The translations under genes and the position numbers were made by a program. This document shows, piece by piece, positions 52,565-62,230 of a DNA stretch of 64,000 bases. A model generated the notes under the pieces. The model was not told the origin of the DNA, made no database searches, and saw only the letters and a list, made by a program, of their open reading frames with translations. Positions within the stretch are counted from its first letter, which is position 1, and each line of letters starts with the position of its first letter. Origin of the DNA: an uncultured Sutterella sp. (GTDB taxonomy: Bacteria > Pseudomonadota > Gammaproteobacteria > Burkholderiales > Burkholderiaceae_F); assembly GCA_900757865.1 (NCBI GenBank), contig CAAEPH010000051.1, positions 1-64,000 of the forward strand, in the 5' to 3' direction.

Positions 52565-54556
52565 ATGCTGTCTTGGCAACTTTCTATGAAGCGACTTCTT
52601 CGAAGCTTATTACTGTTTTTCTTAGCCTTAGCCTCTTTAGGATTAATCATTGTGATCTCCTTGCACTGGCTCATTACGCCAAGTCATGTATATGAACGCA
52701 TTGAATCATCACTGCAGCAGGAGCTTCACCTTTCGCTCCAGTCCGATGGGCTTCCTTCCGTAAAACTACTCCCTCGTCTAAGCATTACTTTCCCTCGAGG
52801 GCAACTCCGGTCCTTGGACAATCCGCAATGGCAATTGACTTATGCCAAGACTGTCATCACAATGCCAACGTTGGCCTATTGGGCAAAAACTCCTAAGTTG
52901 ACGCAGGTTGATTTTTCTAATGCCACCCTAACCACTGATGAGTCTTTTTCCCTGTCTAACTCATCCGTCCAGGAGTTTTTAAAGTACCCTATTGAACACA
53001 TAAATTTACTGAATTTTAATGTGAGAGATAGTGACTGGGCAGCTCAGCACCTCACGCTCCATTTGGACACCCTTCCCTCGTCTTTACGGCAATTGGATTT
53101 TGAGGGAGAACTGCTCATTCACAACCAACGCGTTCACACGCAGCTCAAGGGACTTCTTCCTGGCGTATCTCAAATGGCTGAGTCCGTGCTCCCAATTGAA
53201 CAGTTGAAAGGAGAAATGAAAGGGACGAACTGGCAAATCACGATTGAAAAAGGGCGAATTCCAGATGCTTTAAACACTCCAGAGCAGTGGCAAGAATTGC
53301 AAGGGAACGCACAACACACTCGATTTGGCGAGTTCTTTTGGCAAAGCCAATCTCTTCTCTGCACATTTAATCGCCTACATCTCCATGACGCACAACTCAC
53401 GCCTGTCGGAGCAACCGCGGTAAATTGGGGACTCACTCTATCGGGAGATATTGACTGGAAGGACTCAAGCCTTCTCGTTCCCAAGCTGATTCTCCAAACC
53501 TCACCAGACACATCATGGGGTACGGCCTTTCTTTCTGGGTTCGCGAAATATGATCTAACAAATCAAGCCTTTAATCTATCTTTATCGGGCCTCTTACAAG
53601 ATACTCCTGCATCCATTCAATTAGAGCGACAAGGGAGCACTGTATCTCTTGTTTCTCCTATCCAAGGTCATATTGAAGTCGCTCGATTCCCTGCCGTATC
53701 GCCCACATCCGCACTCAAAGCGATCGATATGCTTTGGCCTGAATCTGCAGAGATTGGCATCAAAATCCATACGCTAGATCAACCTCCCCTCAATAACATA
53801 GAGGGAAAACTACGTATTGCTCATAACGAGCTGTCCTCTGTTGCACCTGGTCTACAGGCTGATATCTTGGGAAAACCTGCCCTACTGACTTTTTCTATCG
53901 CTCGCGATGCTCACTGGCAAGCCAATCTAGAAACCTACCATACCGAACTTCAAGCGCTTGGATGGCCTCTCCCCCTATCGGGCTTAACCAATCTTCACTT
54001 AATTGGGCAGGGATACATTGGGAAATCCTCGGATTGGAAAGGAAACTTCCTCATCCAGAGTGGGCAACTCATAGGAATCAACATCCCAGAGATCGCCCGC
54101 CTTCTCAAAGAAGAAATCCCAGTTAACCAACCTCCCGAAGTCTTTACGCACCACTCGAGAACCTCTTTCCCTAAGGCTCAAGGACACTTGAGCTTCACGA
54201 CCCAAGAGGGCTGGAAACTGTCTCAACTTGTCATCCAGACATCACAATGGAACCTCAAAGCCAACGGGGATTTAACCTCTGAAAAAAGCCAAATGACCGG
54301 AGAGGTGGACCTTAAGCTCTTCGCCAAAACCGTCCCTTTACCTTTTTCGGTTTCGCAATCTAAAGGCACACCTCCTACATGGGTAACTCAGTGGGAGAGA
54401 GCAACTGATCTGCTGCAAGAAGAAGCCGAGCAACTTCCTTGGAGTTGGGATCGTGCTAAACAAAAAGGGAAACGCTGGTGGCAGAACTTTGAACAGTGGC
54501 TCTCAACGGTCATTCCGTTTGATCTTTGGATAGAAAAGCTTCAGAGCTTTTTTTAG
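52565..54556 (+). CDS. AsmA-family envelope protein
   Basis: A 663-residue protein anchored by one N-terminal helix (LLRSLLLFFLALASLGLIIVI), with the rest periplasmic and rich in beta strands. It fits the AsmA/TamB-type bridge proteins thought to move phospholipids to the outer membrane. The C-terminal block LPLSGLTNLHLIGQGYIGKS and FLIQSGQLIGINIPEIARLL is the AsmA_2 signature. It is shorter than YhdP or TamB and similar in length to AsmA. An ATG at 52586 is an equally possible start, and neither has a clear ribosome-binding site. It converges on the ferredoxin gene. Confidence 0.85.
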   Translation: MLSWQLSMKRLLRSLLLFFLALASLGLIIVISLHWLITPSHVYERIESSLQQELHLSLQSDGLPSVKLLPRLSITFPRGQLRSLDNPQWQLTYAKTVITMPTLAYWAKTPKLTQVDFSNATLTTDESFSLSNSSVQEFLKYPIEHINLLNFNVRDSDWAAQHLTLHLDTLPSSLRQLDFEGELLIHNQRVHTQLKGLLPGVSQMAESVLPIEQLKGEMKGTNWQITIEKGRIPDALNTPEQWQELQGNAQHTRFGEFFWQSQSLLCTFNRLHLHDAQLTPVGATAVNWGLTLSGDIDWKDSSLLVPKLILQTSPDTSWGTAFLSGFAKYDLTNQAFNLSLSGLLQDTPASIQLERQGSTVSLVSPIQGHIEVARFPAVSPTSALKAIDMLWPESAEIGIKIHTLDQPPLNNIEGKLRIAHNELSSVAPGLQADILGKPALLTFSIARDAHWQANLETYHTELQALGWPLPLSGLTNLHLIGQGYIGKSSDWKGNFLIQSGQLIGINIPEIARLLKEEIPVNQPPEVFTHHSRTSFPKAQGHLSFTTQEGWKLSQLVIQTSQWNLKANGDLTSEKSQMTGEVDLKLFAKTVPLPFSVSQSKGTPPTWVTQWERATDLLQEEAEQLPWSWDRAKQKGKRWWQNFEQWLSTVIPFDLWIEKLQSFF

Positions 54557-54592
54557 CCTCAATTTAGCAAGTGAAACTCCAGGTCGCTCTCG

Positions 54593-54898
54593 TTATGAAT
54601 GGCGGAAATCAGGAATACCCGTTTCTTCTATGGCTTTTTGTACACGTCGCCGAAGTTTCAGACGTTGCGCTTTCTCTAGCAATTGTTCACGACTCTCTTG
54701 GCGACGAGGATTAGGAATAATACATTCCTCTATGGGGCAAAGTGATACGCATTGGGGAGATGCGTACTCACCAACACACTCTGTACACTTACCCGCCCGA
54801 ATAAAGAAATATTCTTCCCCCATCTCAATAGCCTGATTGGGGCACTCTGGCTCACACACGCCACAATTGATACAAGTATCCGTTATCATCAGGGCCAT
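54593..54898 (-). CDS. YfhL-type 2[4Fe-4S] ferredoxin
   Basis: A 101-residue ferredoxin. Cluster motifs are CINCGVCEPECP at the N-terminus and CTECVGEYASPQCVSLCP with the longer spacing typical of YfhL/Alvin ferredoxins that have one very low potential cluster. A basic helical extension follows (about 65-95). It follows coaD by 4 nt, a common betaproteobacterial pair, so rsmD-coaD-ferredoxin is one transcript. The electron partner is not identified. Confidence 0.93.
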   Translation of the reverse strand: MALMITDTCINCGVCEPECPNQAIEMGEEYFFIRAGKCTECVGEYASPQCVSLCPIEECIIPNPRRQESREQLLEKAQRLKLRRRVQKAIEETGIPDFRHS

Positions 54899-54902
54899 TT
54901 TT

Positions 54903-55388
54903 CTATTCCTTTCTCAATGCGTTCCCCAAAGCCTCTAGCACAATAGGTGAAACGAATTTTGCCGCGTCTTTCAAACTAAATCGGGCAATTTCTCTTACAA
55001 ACGTACCGCTCACAAATTGATATTGATCAGATGGCGCCAAAAAAATCGTCTCTACATCAGGCATCAATTGTCGGTTCATACCCGCCATCTGAAACTCGTA
55101 CTCAAAATCACTGACCGCTCTTGCACCACGAACAATAACTGTGGCTCCAGAAGAATAAACAAAGTCTTTTAATAATCCTTCAAAAGACTGCACTTTAACA
55201 TTGTCCATATGGGAAAAAAGCTCATTCGCCAGACTGACTCGTGTGCTCAGATCTAATAAGGGATGTTTACCTTCACTTGGTGCTACAGCCACGTATACTC
55301 GATCAAAAATACGAGCAGCGCGTCGCACAATATCCTCATGCCCTAAAGTCATGGGATCAAATGTTCCAGGATAAACCGCAATAGCCAT
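54903..55388 (-). CDS. coaD: Phosphopantetheine adenylyltransferase
   Basis: CoaD makes dephospho-CoA from 4'-phosphopantetheine and ATP. The 161-residue nucleotidyltransferase carries [15 protein letters not shown] (TxGH site), [22 protein letters not shown], and [10 protein letters not shown] (the ISSTxVREI motif with Ser/Thr variation). Start 1 nt downstream of the rsmD stop. Confidence 0.97.
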   Translation of the reverse strand: MAIAVYPGTFDPMTLGHEDIVRRAARIFDRVYVAVAPSEGKHPLLDLSTRVSLANELFSHMDNVKVQSFEGLLKDFVYSSGATVIVRGARAVSDFEYEFQMAGMNRQLMPDVETIFLAPSDQYQFVSGTFVREIARFSLKDAAKFVSPIVLEALGNALRKE

Positions 55389-55389
55389 C

Positions 55390-56085
55390 TTATTGTTTTC
55401 CTTTTTTCACTTTGGGTAGTTTAGCTTTGGTAGACATGACACTACCTTGACGCGCATAAAGTTCATAGACCACAGCGCCAGCCTTGCCCTGTCGGATGCG
55501 TACCAACCCCAAAGCCTCAATCACTTCATCGTCTAGGCCTCGCTCTGGCGATTCGACATAAAGAACTCCCTCCGACTTCATCAAACCAATGACTTTTGAG
55601 ACAATCGTTTTCTGCCAATCTTTCGCAAACGGCGGATCGATAAAAATCACATCGTATTGCGCTTGATTCCTTGAAATAAAGTCGTGAGCATCTTCTTGGT
55701 AGACTGCACATTTCGTAGAGTCCGCCTTCAACCGCTCTAGTACTTGTCTCAATGTCCGAACAACAAGGCGGTTGTTGTCTACCCAATGAACCAGATTAGC
55801 ACCGCGACTCGCTGCCTCTAAGCCCATAGCACCAGAACCCGCAAACAAATCCAATACCGCTACGTGAGTAAATTCACCGCTAAATAAATGATACAACCAG
55901 TCAAAAACCGTCTCTCTAACGCGTTCACCAGTGGGCCGAAGACCATCCAACAATGCAACAGGTACGAGTGATTTTCGCCACTGCCCAGCCAAAATCCTTA
56001 CAAAGCCATCTCCACGCTTAGGCACTGCTATTGTTAAACTTGTATTATTCGCATATCTGCGTTTTTTTGTTTTAAATTCTGTCAT
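55390..56085 (-). CDS. rsmD: 16S rRNA (guanine(966)-N2)-methyltransferase
   Basis: RsmD methylates G966 of 16S rRNA. The SAM site is [20 protein letters not shown] and the catalytic motif is [10 protein letters not shown]. The conserved [17 protein letters not shown] precedes it. The protein is 231 residues, about 30 longer than usual, because of a basic N-terminal extension and a lysine-rich C-terminal tail. A GTG at 56025 could be the true start and would remove most of the N-terminal extension. With the annotated start, the divergent ftsY start is only 9 nt away. Confidence 0.92.
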   Translation of the reverse strand: MTEFKTKKRRYANNTSLTIAVPKRGDGFVRILAGQWRKSLVPVALLDGLRPTGERVRETVFDWLYHLFSGEFTHVAVLDLFAGSGAMGLEAASRGANLVHWVDNNRLVVRTLRQVLERLKADSTKCAVYQEDAHDFISRNQAQYDVIFIDPPFAKDWQKTIVSKVIGLMKSEGVLYVESPERGLDDEVIEALGLVRIRQGKAGAVVYELYARQGSVMSTKAKLPKVKKGKQ

Positions 56086-56094
56086 CGGATTGTT

Positions 56095-57051
56095 ATGTCT
56101 GAAACGTCAAAGAGCTGGTTTTCCCGATTAAAACAAGGCTTAGAAAAAACTCGAGTCAATATCGTAGGTCTTTTTTCTGGCGGTGTAATTGATGAAGACT
56201 TTTTAGATGAACTCGAGTTCGCCCTGATTACGGCTGATGTAGGTGTAGAAGCTACCTCGCGTATCCTACAACGTTTGCGAAACCAAATAAAACTAAAAGG
56301 TCTTAAAACTCAAGAAGAAGTTCGGTTGGCTTTACGAGATGAAATTTATCATTCTTTAAAGCCGTGTGAAAAACCCTTCTCCACTGAGGACCATCACCCT
56401 TGTGTCATCCTGATGACAGGAGTCAACGGTGCAGGGAAAACAACCTCCATCGGTAAACTTGCCAAAAAACTTTCCCAAGAAGGAAAGACAATCCTTTTAG
56501 CTGCAGGAGACACCTTCCGCGCCGCAGCCAGAGAACAACTAGCCGTTTGGGGAGATAGAAATCAAATTGAGGTCATCTCGCAACAAGGAGGCAACCCAGC
56601 TGCGGTAATCTTTGACGCCATTGTCTCTGGGATCAAGCATAAAACCGACATTGTTATTGCGGATACGGCAGGCCGTCTACCGACTCAAGTCAATTTGATG
56701 GAGGAACTTCGCCGCATTAAACGCTCTCAAGCCAAGGCACTCGAAGGTGCCCCTCATGAAGTCATCCTCGTGCTTGATGGCACCAATGGACAGAATGCTC
56801 TTATGCAAGTCAAGGCGTTTGATGCCGCCACTGAACTCACTGGGCTTATCATCACTAAGCTAGATGGAACTGCGAAAGGGGGGATTTTGGTTGCTATCGC
56901 CCATGAGCACGCCGAGCATCCGCTTCCGATCTACTTCATTGGAGTAGGCGAATCCATTGATGATTTACAACCCTTTAACGCCTTGCATTTTTCCAATACG
57001 CTTGTCGGTTTAGATGCGGACACTCCTCTCGATAAGTCGGAGTCAAATTAA
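56095..57051 (+). CDS. ftsY: Signal recognition particle receptor FtsY
   Basis: FtsY docks SRP-ribosome complexes at the inner membrane. It has 318 residues with only the N (about 1-90) and G domains, without the long acidic A domain of E. coli. GTPase motifs are GVNGAGKTT, DTFRAAAREQL, DTAGRLPTQVNLMEEL and TKLDGTAKGG. The ending FNALHFSNTLVG is standard. It heads a run of genes ppx-ftsE-ftsX-rpoH, with ftsE-ftsX-rpoH as in enterobacteria and ppx inserted. Confidence 0.96.
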   Translation: MSETSKSWFSRLKQGLEKTRVNIVGLFSGGVIDEDFLDELEFALITADVGVEATSRILQRLRNQIKLKGLKTQEEVRLALRDEIYHSLKPCEKPFSTEDHHPCVILMTGVNGAGKTTSIGKLAKKLSQEGKTILLAAGDTFRAAAREQLAVWGDRNQIEVISQQGGNPAAVIFDAIVSGIKHKTDIVIADTAGRLPTQVNLMEELRRIKRSQAKALEGAPHEVILVLDGTNGQNALMQVKAFDAATELTGLIITKLDGTAKGGILVAIAHEHAEHPLPIYFIGVGESIDDLQPFNALHFSNTLVGLDADTPLDKSESN

Positions 57052-57073
57052 CTCTCTCTACTGAGGCCATCCT

Positions 57074-58543
57074 ATGTCAAATGAAGCTTTATTTGCTGCC
57101 GTAGATCTCGGTAGCAATAGTTTTCGCGTTGAGCTCGGACGTGTTGTCGGAGATCGTATTATTACCCAAAGTTACTGGAAAGAAACAATACGACTCGCCG
57201 CAGGGTTTGATCAGGATGGCTCACTCACTCCCGACACCATAGAGCGTGCCATCGCTTGCTTAGAACGATTTAAAGACCGCATCGGTGGCCTCCCTTCCTC
57301 CCGGGTACGAGCCGTAGGGACGCAAGCGTTTCGGACAGCAAAAAACGCCGATTTCTTTCTAGATAAAGCCCAAAAAGCCTTGGGCTATCCCATCGATATT
57401 TTGAGTGGTCATGAAGAAGCCCGTCTTGTTTTCAAAGGCAGTGTGAATACTCTTCCCCCCTCTTCAGCAAAACGCCTCATTGTAGATATCGGCGGTGCAA
57501 GTACAGAGTTTGTTATTGGACAGCATTTGGAACCCTCATGCTATGAAAGTTTCCATGTAGGGTGTGTTAATACCTCGATACGTTTTTTTAAAGATGGGGA
57601 ACTTTCAGAAGAACGTTTTAATAAAGCAGTCATCGCCTGTGCTGCTGAGTTCGAAGAGGTGGCAACCCAATTCGATCAATCTCATTTTGAAGAAGCTTAT
57701 GGCTCTGCAGGCACTTTTGGTGCCGTGGCAGAACTCTGTCGACATCTTTGGAACGAAGACTTCGTCAGTCTGCATCGCTTAAAAAGCATCAAAAAACAAC
57801 TCTTGAAATACCGTAACGTCAATGACATCAACTTCCCTGGTCTGAAAGCTGATAGAAAAGAAGTCATTGCGGGTGGCCTTGCCGTGCTCATGGCCGTATT
57901 TATGACACTAGGCATTGATAAAATGCGTGTGGCTCCTGGCGCTCTTCGCGCAGGATTACTGTATGACTTATTAGGACGAACCAGCAATCTCGATTCCCGT
58001 GATACCTCTGTAGCCCGTCTATGTCAGTCAACCCAAATCTCGGAACAACAATCTCAACTAGTCACGGCCCTTACAGATACGTTATCTGAACGCCTGGCTA
58101 TTCTCAGTCAAGAGGATCGTAAGCTTTTGCACTGGGCGGCCCGCCTTCATGAAGTGGGCATGCTTATTTCAACAAGCCGTTACCATCGACATGGCTATTA
58201 CATTGTGATCAATGCGGATATGCCTGGTTTTTCCTCTACCGAGCAATCGACCATGGCCCATTGGATACTCGGTCAGCGAGGCGGGTTACAAAAACTCAAT
58301 GGCTTCCTCGACAACGAGAATCATCGTAGAGCACTATTGGCCTTACGACTAGCGGTGATCCTAGCCCACTCAAGACAGCCTATCGTGTTCCCCAACATGG
58401 ACATCGTACAGGAGAAAAAGCTAACAAGGATCAGCTTGGATGCCTCTTGGCTGTCTGCACACCCGCTCACCGCCTACCTATTAGCTGAAGAAGTAAACTA
58501 TTGGCTATCAACCCCTTATCGCCTAGTGATTGAAGAACGTTAA
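57074..58543 (+). CDS. ppx: Exopolyphosphatase / pppGpp phosphohydrolase
   Basis: A Ppx/GppA phosphatase of 489 residues that degrades polyphosphate (and possibly pppGpp). The ASKHA phosphate loop is AVDLGSNSFRVELG, the catalytic Glu is in SGHEEARLVFKG, and the second loop is VDIGGASTEFVIG. A C-terminal HD-like helical part (about 315-489) contains AARLHEVGMLISTSRYHRHG. Exopolyphosphatase is favoured over GppA because of the C-terminal HD-like part, though the two are hard to tell apart by eye. It starts 22 nt after ftsY and ends 1 nt before ftsE. Confidence 0.93.
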   Translation: MSNEALFAAVDLGSNSFRVELGRVVGDRIITQSYWKETIRLAAGFDQDGSLTPDTIERAIACLERFKDRIGGLPSSRVRAVGTQAFRTAKNADFFLDKAQKALGYPIDILSGHEEARLVFKGSVNTLPPSSAKRLIVDIGGASTEFVIGQHLEPSCYESFHVGCVNTSIRFFKDGELSEERFNKAVIACAAEFEEVATQFDQSHFEEAYGSAGTFGAVAELCRHLWNEDFVSLHRLKSIKKQLLKYRNVNDINFPGLKADRKEVIAGGLAVLMAVFMTLGIDKMRVAPGALRAGLLYDLLGRTSNLDSRDTSVARLCQSTQISEQQSQLVTALTDTLSERLAILSQEDRKLLHWAARLHEVGMLISTSRYHRHGYYIVINADMPGFSSTEQSTMAHWILGQRGGLQKLNGFLDNENHRRALLALRLAVILAHSRQPIVFPNMDIVQEKKLTRISLDASWLSAHPLTAYLLAEEVNYWLSTPYRLVIEER

Positions 58544-58544
58544 T

Positions 58545-59213
58545 ATGTCGAGTTCTACACCATTAATCGAGCTTCGCAATATTCATTTGCAGTATGGAGA
58601 ACGACCTATTCTCAAAGGTGTCTCCTTTGCGGTGAATCCTGGAGAATTTGCTCTTTTGTATGGCGGAACTGGCACAGGAAAAAGTTCTCTTTGCCATCTT
58701 CTTGCTGGTCTCATCATGCCCTCAGAGGGACAAGTGTTATTGGCCGGGGATGACATGACGACATTCACAACTTCGCAAAGACGATGGATTCGGCGCTCAA
58801 TGGGACTCATGCTACAAAAGCATATGCTGCTTGAGGATCGGACCATACTCCAAAACGTCATGCTTCCCGCCATCGTTGCTGGTGACGGTTTGCGTGAGGC
58901 AAGACGCCGAGCACTGCAAGCGCTTACAAAATGCGGTATAGACGATTTAGCCCAATCCGATCCTCGCGCTCTTTCAGCTGGGCAACGTCAACTGGCGTGT
59001 CTAGCGAGAGCTGTCGTGAATCGCCCCGTGGTCATCATTGCGGACGAACCTTTAGCGCAACTGGACCAGACCAATGCGATGACCTTGCTCAAACTATTCT
59101 CTGCCTTTGCCCAGGCTGGGGTAACCATTGTCATGACTAGCTATCGTCAATCTATTCTGGCAGGCATTAAAGAAATTCCCCTTGCTCCCTTTGCTGTGCA
59201 GGAGGATATATGA
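58545..59213 (+). CDS. ftsE: Cell division ATP-binding protein FtsE
   Basis: FtsE with FtsX activates peptidoglycan amidases through EnvC during division. The 222-residue ATPase has Walker A GGTGTGKSS, signature LSAGQRQ (a change from LSGGQ), Walker B VVIIADEPLAQLD, and the FtsE-type DRTILQNVMLP region. The D-loop and switch are less conserved (TSYRQ in place of the switch His). An in-frame TTG at 58530 lies within ppx. The stop overlaps the ftsX start by 4 nt (ATGA). Confidence 0.92.
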   Translation: MSSSTPLIELRNIHLQYGERPILKGVSFAVNPGEFALLYGGTGTGKSSLCHLLAGLIMPSEGQVLLAGDDMTTFTTSQRRWIRRSMGLMLQKHMLLEDRTILQNVMLPAIVAGDGLREARRRALQALTKCGIDDLAQSDPRALSAGQRQLACLARAVVNRPVVIIADEPLAQLDQTNAMTLLKLFSAFAQAGVTIVMTSYRQSILAGIKEIPLAPFAVQEDI

Positions 59214-60109
59214 GTTTTTTCTCTGAACGCTTATGGGCTTGCCAAGAAGTTTTTTCGAGTTTTTTCCATGATCAAAAAGTCGTATCCTTGACGATATGTC
59301 TATCTTCCTTGGCACTGACAATCCCTGTTTTTATTACCACCATTCTCTATAGCCTATCTGCCCCATTGATTGCGCTACCTACACAAGCTGAAATCACGGT
59401 TTTCCTCACCGATAGCGCAAATCCCTCCACAGCCATGAAAATGGTTCAAGCCAAAACGATTGTCACTCATGTTGAATTGATTAAAAAAGCGGAAGCACTA
59501 CAAAAACTTAATACACGCTTGGGGATTAAAAATCTAGACAAATTTGACAACCCCTTGCCAGACATCCTTGTGTTGACCTTGTCACAGCATAGCTCCAGCC
59601 AACAAATCGACGACCTGCTCACTGAACTGAATCATCACGATCTCATTGCGATGACAGCCTTTGACGACGGATGGCGTCAAAAACTTCGTGCCATTAGTCA
59701 AGCAACCACAGTTACGGTGATCACCATTGGCGGGATCGTCACCCTGTTGCTTGCTCTCGTATTACTGACGGTTATTCGGCTCACCACCAAATCAGTGACT
59801 CCCATTATGAAGTCCATGTATCTCTTCGGTGCCTCCCCACTTATGGCACTACGCCCTTGGGTATGGAGAGGTATCACTATTCTGGTCTTATCAAGCCTTC
59901 TCTCTTTAGCCATCACAGACGGCGGACTCACGTTGCTACAACCCTATATGACTGAGTTGGCTAATTTGTATAAAATCAACCTAATACTCCAACTTCCTCC
60001 TGCAGATTGGTGTCTAAGTTTTGTCCTTGTATGCGGACTTATTGGCGGCGTAACTTCGTGGCTATCTGCGTATAGCATCTGGAAAAAATCGAGTACACAT
60101 ATTTTCTAA
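59210..60109 (+). CDS. ftsX: Cell division protein FtsX
   Basis: The membrane partner of FtsE, 299 residues, with four helices: one near 25-50, a periplasmic loop of about 110 residues that binds EnvC, then helices near 165-190, 215-240 and 265-290. The periplasmic part contains AEITVFLTDSANPSTAMKM, and the C-terminal half has LYLFGASPLMALRPWVWRG-like features (here MYLFGASPLMALRPW), typical of FtsX. EnvC, its expected activator partner, is at 62.9 kb. Confidence 0.92.
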   Translation: MSFFSERLWACQEVFSSFFHDQKVVSLTICLSSLALTIPVFITTILYSLSAPLIALPTQAEITVFLTDSANPSTAMKMVQAKTIVTHVELIKKAEALQKLNTRLGIKNLDKFDNPLPDILVLTLSQHSSSQQIDDLLTELNHHDLIAMTAFDDGWRQKLRAISQATTVTVITIGGIVTLLLALVLLTVIRLTTKSVTPIMKSMYLFGASPLMALRPWVWRGITILVLSSLLSLAITDGGLTLLQPYMTELANLYKINLILQLPPADWCLSFVLVCGLIGGVTSWLSAYSIWKKSSTHIF

Positions 60110-60132
60110 TTCTCTTGCTGTTCAGCTTCCTC

Positions 60133-61092
60133 ATGGTTTCTAAAGACAACACTGCTAAAGACATTAAAACAGGAGTAAGTACGGCTCTACAGCCTTACAA
60201 AGCACCCCCTGTTCCCGCCATCATTGGCCCACTTGGAGACCTTCAAGCGTTCTTAAAAGCAGCAGAAAATGCCCCTATTCTCACGCCAGAGCAGGAAAGA
60301 AGTTTAGCGGTTGCGCTTCGCGAACAGGGCGATCTGAATGCTGCGCAATTATTAATTTTGAGTCATCTCCGACTCGTAATTTCTATTGCGCGTGGTTTTC
60401 TTGGGTATGGCCTTTCCTACGCTGACCTCATACAAGAGGGCAATATTGGCCTAATGAAAGCGATTCGTCATTATGATCCCGATCGTGGTACACGTTTAAT
60501 GACATTCGCTACACACTGGATTAAAGCGGAAATCCAAGAATACATTATTAAAAATTGGCGAATTGTTAAGCTTGCTACCACAAAAAATCAACGCAAACTT
60601 TTTTTCAATCTTCGTCAAATGAAAGAAGATTACCAGAAAGCGTTAACCTACCAGGAGGCCGATCATATAGCCTCTGAACTGGATGTGAAACCTAAAGATG
60701 TCCTCGAAATGGAAGAACGTCTTTTTGGTCAGGAAACAAGCCTAGATGCGCCAGCAGTTGATAATGGGGATGGAGAGGCCGATTTTACGCCCCTAGATTG
60801 GCTCAGTGACGAAAATAGCGAGCCGGTCAAGATGTTAGAAAACAAGGCCCATGAACGACTTGAGTCTGAAGGGCTACAATCTGCACTGCAACAGCTTGAC
60901 GAAAGAAGTCGTCGAGTCATTGAAGCTCGTTTTTTACATATTGATGAAAATGGGCAAAACAAAGCAGTAACACTACAAGAATTAGCCTCTGAATTAGGCG
61001 TTTCTGCAGAACGTGTACGTCAAATTGAACGCCAAGCTATTGGTAAACTGCACGAATTACTCGCTCCTCAAGCCGAGAATTTGGATCTGTAA
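60133..61092 (+). CDS. rpoH: RNA polymerase heat-shock sigma factor RpoH (sigma-32)
   Basis: Sigma-32 drives heat-shock genes. The 319-residue protein has region 2 with LRLVISIARGFLGYGLSYADLIQEGNIGLMKAI, the RpoH box QRKLFFNLRQM just after region 2.4, and region 4 ELASELGVSAERVRQIERQA. Region 1.1 is absent, as in the family. A TTG at 60115 is an alternative start. I could not see a clear ribosome-hiding hairpin in the short leader. It is downstream of ftsEX, as in E. coli. The trmL start lies 35 nt after its stop. Confidence 0.96.
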   Translation: MVSKDNTAKDIKTGVSTALQPYKAPPVPAIIGPLGDLQAFLKAAENAPILTPEQERSLAVALREQGDLNAAQLLILSHLRLVISIARGFLGYGLSYADLIQEGNIGLMKAIRHYDPDRGTRLMTFATHWIKAEIQEYIIKNWRIVKLATTKNQRKLFFNLRQMKEDYQKALTYQEADHIASELDVKPKDVLEMEERLFGQETSLDAPAVDNGDGEADFTPLDWLSDENSEPVKMLENKAHERLESEGLQSALQQLDERSRRVIEARFLHIDENGQNKAVTLQELASELGVSAERVRQIERQAIGKLHELLAPQAENLDL

Positions 61093-61126
61093 TTTTTCAG
61101 CCATACTTGTTCATGGCCTACTACTT

Positions 61127-61597
61127 ATGTTTAATATCGTTCTTGTTCACCCCGAAATCCCCCCTAACACGGGTAACGTTATTCGCCTTTGTGCCAACAC
61201 CGGATGCACGCTTCACTTGATCGAACCTTTAGGCTTTTCTCTTGACGACAAGCATATGAAACGGGCTGGACTTGACTATCACGAATACGCCACCGTCAAA
61301 GTCCATTCCTCTTGGGAGGCCTTTCTGGTCAGTGAGAAACCGAATCTCAGTCGCATGTTTATCATGACCACCAAAGGCTCCTCCATCTTTTCTAAACTCA
61401 CCTTTGCACCAGACGATTGGTTTGTTTTTGGCTCAGAAGGACACGGGCTTCCTGATGAACTCCGCAACAGCTTTCCAGCCAGTCAACGCATTCGTCTCCC
61501 CATGCGTCCCAATAATCGAAGCTTGAACTTAAGCAACTCTGTTGCTATTACTGTTTTTGAAGCATGGAGACAAAATGATTTCCTAGGCGGATCTTAA
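61127..61597 (+). CDS. trmL: tRNA (cytidine(34)-2'-O)-methyltransferase
   Basis: TrmL methylates the wobble 2'-OH of tRNA-Leu. The SPOUT-fold protein of 156 residues starts MFNIVLVHPEIPPNTGN and has GNVIRLCANTGC, FGSEGHGLP and the knot motif NNRSLNLSNSVAI. The frame is open upstream into rpoH, but this ATG is the family start. A strong terminator follows, shared with convergent secB. Confidence 0.96.
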   Translation: MFNIVLVHPEIPPNTGNVIRLCANTGCTLHLIEPLGFSLDDKHMKRAGLDYHEYATVKVHSSWEAFLVSEKPNLSRMFIMTTKGSSIFSKLTFAPDDWFVFGSEGHGLPDELRNSFPASQRIRLPMRPNNRSLNLSNSVAITVFEAWRQNDFLGGS

Positions 61598-61599
61598 AT

Positions 61600-61632
61600 A
61601 AAAAGGGAAGGCCTTAAAACCTTCCCTTTTTT
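61600..61632. terminator. Bidirectional terminator between trmL and secB
   Basis: A 12-bp stem (61600-61611 with 61620-61631) with an 8-nt loop, flanked by A and T runs. It ends 2 nt before the secB stop codon. Confidence 0.9.
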
Positions 61633-61633
61633 A

Positions 61634-62149
61634 TTAGGCTTGAGCCGAAGCATCAGACTCGGAATTCGATGTCTTAGCTGCTTCTTGCGCCAAACGTTGC
61701 TGATAAAGCAATTCAAAGTTAACTTCAGGCAAATGCACTGGAGGGATATTCGCTCGGGTCATTAAATCCGCTAAATTGCCGCGCAAATAGGGATAAATAA
61801 TGGTCGGGCACATAACGTTGGTAATATGTTCAATAGCTTCTTGAGGTAAATTCTGGATTGTAAAGATACCCGATTGCTTACCTTCAACCAAAACCACCAC
61901 TTTATCCAACACTCTGACGGTTATGGTTCCACGCACCGTCACGTCATACAAACCCTCAACAACCACTCGCTGGCTCACTTCAAACTGAATATCAACCTGA
62001 GGTTCTTCTGTTTGGGGTTGCAATAAAATTTCTGGGGCATGAGGCATCTCTAAGGATGCATCTTTGAGGTAGCAACGTTGCAATTGAAAAACAGGTTGTT
62101 GATCTTCTGCTGGTGTTGCGGCATTGTCTACTGTTTCATTTTCTGCCAT
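61634..62149 (-). CDS. secB: Protein-export chaperone SecB
   Basis: SecB keeps precursors unfolded and delivers them to SecA. The 171-residue protein has the family core FQLQRCYLKDASLEMPHAP, VVEGLYDVTVRGTITV, MCPTIIYPYLRGNLADLMTRA and PPVHLPEVNFELLYQQRL. A short acidic N-terminal part and an Ala/Ser-rich tail are outside the core. It follows the membrane rhodanese gene by 81 nt on the same strand. grxC, usually between them, is absent. Confidence 0.97.
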   Translation of the reverse strand: MAENETVDNAATPAEDQQPVFQLQRCYLKDASLEMPHAPEILLQPQTEEPQVDIQFEVSQRVVVEGLYDVTVRGTITVRVLDKVVVLVEGKQSGIFTIQNLPQEAIEHITNVMCPTIIYPYLRGNLADLMTRANIPPVHLPEVNFELLYQQRLAQEAAKTSNSESDASAQA

Positions 62150-62230
62150 GTCTGGCTCCTTTCTACTTTGGAGGATAGCTTGTCTAACCTCTTCTCTTTT
62201 TTATCAAAAACACGAGTCAAAATCAGCACT

